This document shows, piece after piece, positions 58,427 to 64,000 of a DNA stretch of 64,000 nt (positions are counted from its first letter, which is position 1; every line of letters starts with the position of its first letter). The notes below the pieces were generated by a model that worked only from the letters and a program-made list of their open reading frames with translations, ran no database searches and was not told the DNA's origin. The stretch spans positions 248,001-312,000 of the forward strand of contig NZ_BMNK01000003.1 in the NCBI RefSeq assembly GCF_014646515.1, in the 5' to 3' direction. The stretch comes from Nonomuraea glycinis. Its GTDB lineage: Bacteria > Actinomycetota > Actinomycetes > Streptosporangiales > Streptosporangiaceae. A program made the position numbers and the translations under genes.

Positions 58427-60508
58427 CTAGTCGCGGTCGTTGCTCACGGTGGTCTTCTGGACCTGAAGCAGGAACTCCGCGTTGGAGGAGGTCTCCTTCA
58501 TCTTCTCCAGAAGAAGCTCCAGAGCCTGCTGCATGTCGAGGGCGTGCAGCACGCGGCGGAGCTTCCAGACGATCTGGAGCTCGTCCTTGGCCATGAGGAT
58601 CTCTTCCTTACGGGTGCCGGACGCGTCGACGTCCACCGCGGGGAAGATCCGCTTGTCGGCCAGGGAGCGGTTGAGCTTGAGCTCCATGTTGCCGGTGCCC
58701 TTGAACTCCTCGAAGATGACCTCGTCCATCTTGGACCCGGTCTCGACCAGGGCCGTGGCGAGGATCGTCAGCGAGCCGCCGTTCTCGATGTTGCGGGCGG
58801 CGCCGAAGAAGCGCTTGGGCGGGTAGAGGGCCGTGGAGTCGACACCACCGGACAGAATGCGCCCGGAGGCCGGGGCGGCCAGGTTGTAGGCGCGGCCCAG
58901 ACGGGTGATCGAGTCGAGCAGCACGACCACGTCGTGGCCCAGCTCCACCAGGCGCTTGGCGCGCTCGATGGCGAGCTCGGCGACGGTGGTGTGGTCCTCG
59001 GCCGGCCGGTCGAAGGTCGAGTGGATGACCTCGCCCTTGACCGAGCGCTGCATGTCGGTGACCTCTTCAGGCCGCTCGTCCACGAGCACGACCATGAGGT
59101 GGCACTCGGGGTTGTTGCGGGTGATCGCGTTGGCGATCGACTGCAGCACCATCGTCTTACCGGCCTTGGGCGGCGAGACGATGAGACCGCGCTGGCCCTT
59201 GCCGATGGGCGAGACGAGGTCGATGATCCGCGTGGTGAGGATGTTCGGCTCGGTCTCCAGGCGCAGGCGGTCCTGCGGGTAGAGCGGCGTCAGCTTGTTG
59301 AAGTCCGGCCGGTTGCGGGCCTGCTCCGGGTCCATGCCGTTGACGGTGTCGAGGCGGACCAGGGCGTTGAACTTCTCGCGCCGCTCGCCGTCGCGCGGCT
59401 GGCGGACGGCGCCGGTGATGACGTCGCCCTTGCGCAGGCCGTTGCGGCGGATCTGGGCGAGCGAGACGTAGACGTCGTTGCTGCCCGGCAGGTAGCCGCT
59501 CGTCCTGACGAAGGCGTAGTTGTCGAGGATGTCGAGGATGCCGGCGATCGGGATCAGCACATCGTCGTCGCCGATCACGGGCTCGGTGCTGTCGAAGCGC
59601 TCGCGGCCACGGCCACGGTTGCGCTCCCTGAACCGGCCACGGCGCCCGCGTCCGCCCCGCTCGTCGTCGTCGCCCGCGCCACCGCGCGGGTCGCTGCCAC
59701 GACCGCCGGAGTCGGCAGCGCGCTCGCGCTGGTCGGTACGCCCGTCACGGCCGTCACGACCGCCATCACGGCCACCGTCGCGACCGCCGTCACGACCGTC
59801 CCGGCTGTCACGCACGTCACGCCCGCCATCACGGGAGCCGTCACGCACGTCACGCCCGCCGTCACGGGAGCTGTCACGGCTCTCGCCGCGACCCTCGCCG
59901 CGGTCGCTGACGCGGTCGCCGGCGCGGTCGTTGCCGCCACGCTCGCCGCGCTCACGGCGCTCGCCACGGCCGCGGCGCTCCCGGCGGCTCTCGCCACGGT
60001 CGCCACGCGGGTCGCCCTGCTGGGTCTCGGTGGACTGGGCCGGCTGAGTGGTCTGAGTGGCCGCAGGGGCCTGCTCGACGACCGGCTCGGCCGCGGCCAC
60101 GACGGGCTCGGCGGCCGCGACCACCGGCTCGGCGGCGGCCTGTGCGACCGGCTCTTCCACGGTCTTGGTGCGGGAACGTTCCCGACGGGTGCGGGTGGGC
60201 CGCTCCGCGGCGGGAGCCGCGTCGGCGGCGACAGGCGCCTCGGTCGCGGTTGCCGTAGCGGGCGCGGCGTCCCCGATGCCGCCACCCTGCTTCTCCTGGA
60301 TGGCCGCGATGAGCTGGCTCTTCCGCATGCGCCCGGTGCCGCTGATGCCCAGTTCGGCGGCCATCTTCTGCAGCTCGGGCAGCACCTTGGCGGACAGGCC
60401 GGTGCCGGAGCGACGCGCACGCGGCTTGGCCGCGGCACGGGTGGGGGTGTCGCCGGTCGCAGCAGGTGTGCCTGGTGCGTCGGAGAGGAGTTCGGTGGTG
60501 TCGCTCAA
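58427..60508 (-). CDS. rho: transcription termination factor Rho with long Arg/Gly/Asp-rich insert
   Basis: This 693-residue hexameric RNA helicase stops transcripts. The N-terminal Rho_N domain ([20 protein letters not shown]) is followed by an insert of about 230 residues. That insert has an Ala/Glu/Pro stretch ([11 protein letters not shown] repeats) and a basic RGG/DRD tract (residues 167-303). The core has the RNA-binding cold-shock-like domain, Walker [13 protein letters not shown], and [14 protein letters not shown]. The insert is a known actinobacterial feature that strengthens binding to GC-rich RNA. The start is TTG 60508, with GGAAGG upstream. Confidence 0.95.
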   Translation of the reverse strand: MSDTTELLSDAPGTPAATGDTPTRAAAKPRARRSGTGLSAKVLPELQKMAAELGISGTGRMRKSQLIAAIQEKQGGGIGDAAPATATATEAPVAADAAPAAERPTRTRRERSRTKTVEEPVAQAAAEPVVAAAEPVVAAAEPVVEQAPAATQTTQPAQSTETQQGDPRGDRGESRRERRGRGERRERGERGGNDRAGDRVSDRGEGRGESRDSSRDGGRDVRDGSRDGGRDVRDSRDGRDGGRDGGRDGGRDGRDGRTDQRERAADSGGRGSDPRGGAGDDDERGGRGRRGRFRERNRGRGRERFDSTEPVIGDDDVLIPIAGILDILDNYAFVRTSGYLPGSNDVYVSLAQIRRNGLRKGDVITGAVRQPRDGERREKFNALVRLDTVNGMDPEQARNRPDFNKLTPLYPQDRLRLETEPNILTTRIIDLVSPIGKGQRGLIVSPPKAGKTMVLQSIANAITRNNPECHLMVVLVDERPEEVTDMQRSVKGEVIHSTFDRPAEDHTTVAELAIERAKRLVELGHDVVVLLDSITRLGRAYNLAAPASGRILSGGVDSTALYPPKRFFGAARNIENGGSLTILATALVETGSKMDEVIFEEFKGTGNMELKLNRSLADKRIFPAVDVDASGTRKEEILMAKDELQIVWKLRRVLHALDMQQALELLLEKMKETSSNAEFLLQVQKTTVSNDRD
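59600..60010 (-). repeat. coding Arg/Asp/Gly-rich tract in Rho insert
   Basis: Repeats of RDGG and [10 protein letters not shown] type occupy residues 167-303. Adjacent units at about 59735-59885 are near-identical in DNA, so this part should vary in length between strains. Confidence 0.85.
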
Positions 60509-60968
60509 CTAAAAGGTCCTTCCCAGGGGTCGGGCGCCGGATTCATTCGCCGGGCGTCCCGGATGTGCTTGCGATCCGGCGGGACAGACCGAACCGGGCT
60601 GCACTTTTGCGATCTTCGGCCGCCGCTGGGGACGGTCGCCACTCTTGGCAAGGGGCTCGTCCAGGTCGCCACAGGACGGTGACGAGTGGATGACAACCCC
60701 TAAGATTGCTGCCGCCAGCCGGATGTCGAGGTGATTCGAACGCGTGGATCCCCGTCGTCGCCGCCTCACGTTGGGCCTACCGGGTGTGGGCCAACCGGAG
60801 GCAACGGATTCCGGGGAGACAGCCGCGCTACTCACGCCTCGCGACGTGAAGCATGATGCAGCGATGTACGGCTGACAAGCACGCGCACCCAACAAGGGGG
60901 CATCTGGTGCGGCTATCAGCCTAACATCACCAGCGCACACGGCTATTCCCTGAAGGTCTAAAGAGGTA
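60509..60968 (-). other. long rho leader / thrB-rho spacer
   Basis: This 460-bp region holds no convincing gene. One minus frame is open across nearly all of it and ends at 60509, directly against the rho TTG start, but its product is Arg/Pro/Ser-rich and has no homologous look. Possible -10 hexamers (TAGGCT at 60918-60923) lie near thrB. It probably forms a long rho 5' leader, which in other bacteria carries autoregulation. Confidence 0.45.
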
Positions 60969-61877
60969 TCAGCGTGTCTCGGGAACCTGAACGTTCGCGC
61001 CAACTGGATCGACGTCCATTAGCTGGATGTGCCAGTCATTACCCACTTCTGGCGCGATCAAATCCTGCGAATCCGATGTCGAAAACGCGAGGATCGTGGG
61101 ACCCGCTCCCGAAACGACCGCGGGCACGCCCACTGCACGCAGACGTTCTACCAGATCCGCGCTCTCGCGCATGGCAGGCGCGCGGTAATCCTGATGGAGA
61201 CGGTCCTCCGTGGCTGCGAGCAGCAACGCCCGCTCTGGCCGCTGGGTCAGCGCGGCGATCAGCAACGCGGCCCTGCCGGCATTGAAGGAGGCGTCCTTGT
61301 GGGGCACATCCTTCGGCAACAGGCCCCGGGCGGTCTCTGTGGCCAGCCGCGTCGCCGGAACGATCACTACAGGCCGGATACTCGCATCGGGAACCAGTTT
61401 CACCATACGTGGTGCGCCGCTGTGCTGCGTCCAGGCGATCGTCAGCCCGCCGGCCAGGCAGGGCGCGACGTTGTCCGGGTGCCCTTCCATCTCGTCGGCC
61501 AGCGCGAACACCTCATCATCGGTCAGGTCGCCGTTCCGCGAGAGCGCCCGTGCCGCGAGGATCCCCGCGCAGATGGCCGCGGACGAGCTGCCCAGGCCGC
61601 GGGCGTGCGGAATCCTGTTATGGCACCGCAACCGGATCCCGTCCGGCTGCGGCGTCCCCATCCGGTCGAAGGCCGCGCGCATCGCCTTGACGACGAGATG
61701 CCCTTCACCGGTGTCGAGCTCCCCGGCCCCCTCGCCGGTCACCACAACCTCTACGCCGCCGCCGTCGGCGAGTGAGGCGTCGATGTCGTCGTAGAGGCTC
61801 AGCGCCAGTCCCAGGGCGTCGTACCCCGGCCCCAGATTGGCCGACGTCGCCGGCACGCGGATGTGAACGGTCGTCAT
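60969..61877 (-). CDS. thrB: homoserine kinase
   Basis: This 302-residue GHMP kinase phosphorylates homoserine for ThrC. ATP-binding RIPHARGLGSSSAAICAGIL is typical of GHMP enzymes. The N-terminal VPATSANLGPGYDALGLAL and the late VSGAGPTILAF match the family. ATG 61877 has AAAGG 8 nt upstream; an in-frame extension to 61958 is unsupported. Confidence 0.96.
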   Translation of the reverse strand: MTTVHIRVPATSANLGPGYDALGLALSLYDDIDASLADGGGVEVVVTGEGAGELDTGEGHLVVKAMRAAFDRMGTPQPDGIRLRCHNRIPHARGLGSSSAAICAGILAARALSRNGDLTDDEVFALADEMEGHPDNVAPCLAGGLTIAWTQHSGAPRMVKLVPDASIRPVVIVPATRLATETARGLLPKDVPHKDASFNAGRAALLIAALTQRPERALLLAATEDRLHQDYRAPAMRESADLVERLRAVGVPAVVSGAGPTILAFSTSDSQDLIAPEVGNDWHIQLMDVDPVGANVQVPETR

Positions 61878-62026
61878 TCGTGAGCCTTTCTCGCCATTGT
61901 CCGCGTCATTCCTCTGTGAGGCCGCGATCAATTTCTCTATGGGCGTACGGAAACCCACCCATCGCGTACGGCAGCCGTACCCGGGAGGAGGTCACCGGCA
62001 CGAGGGCGGCACATCCGCCCGCACGG

Positions 62027-63085
62027 TCAGGCGAGGCTGAGAGCGGCCGCGGCCGCGTGCACGTCGATGGGGATCGTGACCGGAGCCGGAGCGCCGGAGA
62101 TGGCCCAGTCGGGGTCCTTGAGTCCGTTGCCCGTGACCGTGCAGACGATCCGCTGCCCGGGGGCGACGAGGCCGTCGGCGTGCGCCTGCAGCAGGCCGGC
62201 GACGCTCGCCGCCGAGGCGAGCTCCACGAAGACGCCCTCCTCCTGGGCCAGCAGCTTGTAGGCGGCGGCGATCTGCCGGTCGGTGACGGCCTTGATGACG
62301 CCGCCGGACTCGTCGCGGGCCGCGGTGGCGAGCTGCCAGGAGGCGGGGTTGCCGATGCGGATGGCGGTGGCGATGGTGTGCGGGTGCGTGACCGGCGCGC
62401 CGTCGACGATCGGGGCCGCGCCGCTGGCCTGGAAGCCGAACATGCGGGGGCGCGTGGCGGAGATGCCGTCGGTGGCGTATTCCTGGTAGCCCATCCAGTA
62501 GGCGGAGATGTTGCCGGCGTTGCCCACCGGGATGCAGTGGATGTCGGGCGCGTCCCCGAGCGTGTCCACGATCTCGAAGGCGGCGGTCTTCTGGCCCTGC
62601 AGCCGGAACGGGTTGACGGAGTTGACCAGCGCGATCGGGTAGTTCGACGAGAGCTTGCGGGTCATCTCCAGGCAGTCGTCGAAGGAGCCCTCGACCTGCA
62701 GCAGCGTGGCGCCATGGACGAGGGCCTGGGCCAGCTTGCCCATCGCGATCTTGCCGCGGGGCACCAGCACGGCGCAGGTGAGCCCGGCGCGCACGGCGTA
62801 GGCGGCGGCCGAGGCGGAGGTGTTGCCGGTGGAGGCGCAGATGACCGCCTTGGCGCCCTCCTCGACGGCCTTGCTGATGGCCATGGTCATGCCGCGGTCT
62901 TTGAAGCTGCCCGTCGGATTGGCGCCCTCGACCTTGAGGAAGACGTCGCACCCGGTGATGGCGGAGACGCGGTGCGCGGGCACCAGCGGGGTGCCGCCTT
63001 CGAGCAGCGTGACGACGGGCGTCTGCGGAGTGACCGGCAGCCGATCGCGGTACTCCTCGATGAGGCCACGCCAGGACCTGCCCAT
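62027..63085 (-). CDS. thrC: threonine synthase
   Basis: This 352-residue PLP enzyme converts O-phosphohomoserine to threonine. The PLP lysine is K62 in [12 protein letters not shown]; the phosphate loop [12 protein letters not shown] follows. It is the short class-2 form. ATG 63085 has GGGAG upstream; an in-frame extension to 63187 lacks one. It is followed by thrB after 149 nt. Hom, expected upstream, is not in the window. Confidence 0.96.
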   Translation of the reverse strand: MGRSWRGLIEEYRDRLPVTPQTPVVTLLEGGTPLVPAHRVSAITGCDVFLKVEGANPTGSFKDRGMTMAISKAVEEGAKAVICASTGNTSASAAAYAVRAGLTCAVLVPRGKIAMGKLAQALVHGATLLQVEGSFDDCLEMTRKLSSNYPIALVNSVNPFRLQGQKTAAFEIVDTLGDAPDIHCIPVGNAGNISAYWMGYQEYATDGISATRPRMFGFQASGAAPIVDGAPVTHPHTIATAIRIGNPASWQLATAARDESGGVIKAVTDRQIAAAYKLLAQEEGVFVELASAASVAGLLQAHADGLVAPGQRIVCTVTGNGLKDPDWAISGAPAPVTIPIDVHAAAAALSLA

Positions 63086-63242
63086 TGATATCTCCCTACC
63101 TGCGCTGTTGGGCACCGAGTCTACGGGGTCGGCAGGGTGGGCGCGGTGCCGCGTCCAGTGCGTGGACAGCGTCCGGAAGAACGTCATTATTCAGGAAAAT
63201 CTCAGCATCTCTCGCTAGGGTTTCGCGGCAGGGGGTCACACG

Positions 63243-64000
63243 ATGAACACGCGTCCTGCTATGCCGCAGAACGACTATTCCGCTCTGGTTCCGCCAGAGC
63301 TCGGCGCCTGGTCGCCCACCCTGTCCGTGAGCGTGGTCATCCCCGCGCACGGCGGGCCGCACCTGGATCTGACGCTGGCGGCGCTCGCCGCGCAGACCTA
63401 CCCCGGCCACCTCATGGAGGTCCTGGTCGTGGACGACGGCAGCGAGCCGCCCATCCGCCTGCCGGAGCTGCGGCCGGACAACATCCGGGTGGTCCGGCCG
63501 GAGACCGGCTGGGGCATCTCCAACGCCGTCAACACCGGCGCGAAGGCCGCCGACGGCGAGATCATCCAGCGGCTCGACGCGGACATGGTGGCCTGCCGCG
63601 AGCACATCGAGGCGATGGCCCGCTGGCACCACGTGACCGACTACCTGGTCACCATCGGCATGAAGAAGTTCGTCGAGGCGCCGCCGCTCACCCCCGGCGA
63701 GGTCCACCGGGCCGGGCACCTGGGCGAGGTGTTCGACCTGGCGCAGGCCGCGAGCAGCTCCACCGAGGCGACGATCGCCAAGACCGACGGGCTACGCAAG
63801 AGCCGCAATCCTTACCACGTGTGCACAGGGCCGACCATCGCCCTGCCGAGAGAGATCTTCCACGCCGTCGGCGGCCTTGACCCGGGCGTGACCCGCGGCG
63901 GCGACACCGAGTTCGCCTACCGGCTGGCCATGCAGGGCGTGGTGTTCGTTCCGGAACTGGAGGCCCAGGCCGTGCACCTGGGGCTGCCGGCCCAGCACCG
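63243..64000 (+). CDS. family 2 glycosyltransferase (3' end missing)
   Basis: The frame is open to the window edge (about 252 residues seen). It begins VSVVIPAHGGPHLDLTLAAL, with VLVVDDGSEPP and the metal-binding RLDADMV (DxD), all GT2 hallmarks, and GGDTEFAYRLAMQG further on. It should transfer a sugar from a nucleotide-sugar to a cell-surface or secreted acceptor. AGGGGGT precedes the ATG. It is divergent from thrC across 157 bp. Confidence 0.85.
   Translation, partial: MNTRPAMPQNDYSALVPPELGAWSPTLSVSVVIPAHGGPHLDLTLAALAAQTYPGHLMEVLVVDDGSEPPIRLPELRPDNIRVVRPETGWGISNAVNTGAKAADGEIIQRLDADMVACREHIEAMARWHHVTDYLVTIGMKKFVEAPPLTPGEVHRAGHLGEVFDLAQAASSSTEATIAKTDGLRKSRNPYHVCTGPTIALPREIFHAVGGLDPGVTRGGDTEFAYRLAMQGVVFVPELEAQAVHLGLPAQH

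Noticed and set aside
58544-60682. Open frame antisense to rho
   Set aside because: It is a shadow of the GC-rich rho insert; the product is repetitive Val/Ala/Gly sequence.
60509-61003. 164-codon minus frame through the rho leader as a gene
   Set aside because: The product is Arg/Pro/Ser-rich and not protein-like, and its start lies inside thrB. It is kept only as a question about translation of the leader.

Overview
The window is a GC-rich actinobacterial chromosome segment with high G+C at third codon positions, many GTG starts, and F-type ATPase, Rho and threonine gene orders typical of actinomycetes. A NucS mismatch endonuclease, a Mec/CysO/CysM sulfur-carrier route, a Scy/FilP-type coiled-coil protein beside methylmalonyl-CoA epimerase, and a MraY/WecA-like gene next to the ATP synthase operon point to a filamentous actinomycete. 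A member of Streptosporangiales (Nonomuraea-like) is my inference; Streptomyces-like synteny also fits. I see no phage, transposon, CRISPR array, rRNA or tRNA.

Layout. 1-6.3 kb: end of a DUF3352-type membrane protein, then (minus) clpS-DUF2017-mec-cysO-cysM, with pncB and pncA divergent on plus. 6.3-18.5 kb: a VapBC module, a superfamily 2 helicase, an M43 metalloprotease overlapping an MFS exporter gene, two DHA2 exporters each paired with a divergent TetR gene, an AlgH/YqgE protein and an LPXTG surface protein. 18.5-24.8 kb: malic enzyme, a cytidylate-kinase-like protein, a cysteine-less thioredoxin-fold protein, MarR, two membrane proteins and a 50-residue basic protein. 24.8-36.3 kb: thiolase, mce, a DivIVA-like coiled-coil protein, an AI-2E-family permease, two hydrolases, an SDR, 3-hydroxyacyl-CoA dehydrogenase, nucS, an aldehyde dehydrogenase and a TetR gene. 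36.4-40.7 kb: STAS protein, histidine kinase, ABC exporter and cobalamin adenosyltransferase.

40.8-63.1 kb is a long minus-strand housekeeping block. In transcription order it runs thrC, thrB, rho, (a plus-strand secreted-protein gene intervenes), rpmE, prfA, prmC, tsaC, a two-gene low-complexity operon, SHMT, wecA, atpI-like, atpZ-like, atpBEFHAGDC and DUF2550. A GT2 glycosyltransferase gene starts at the right edge.

The most unusual locus is the two-gene operon at 51753-54148. A WXG100-like helical N-terminus is joined to four different families of tandem amino-acid repeats, which separate two copies of a roughly 30-residue module; a short helical protein with a Trp-containing turn is encoded one base into the stop codon. 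Two genome-style patterns also stand out. At least eight genes have a TANNNT box 6-8 nt before the start codon and no Shine-Dalgarno, which suggests leaderless transcripts. Tandem duplications sit directly on stop codons at several gene ends.
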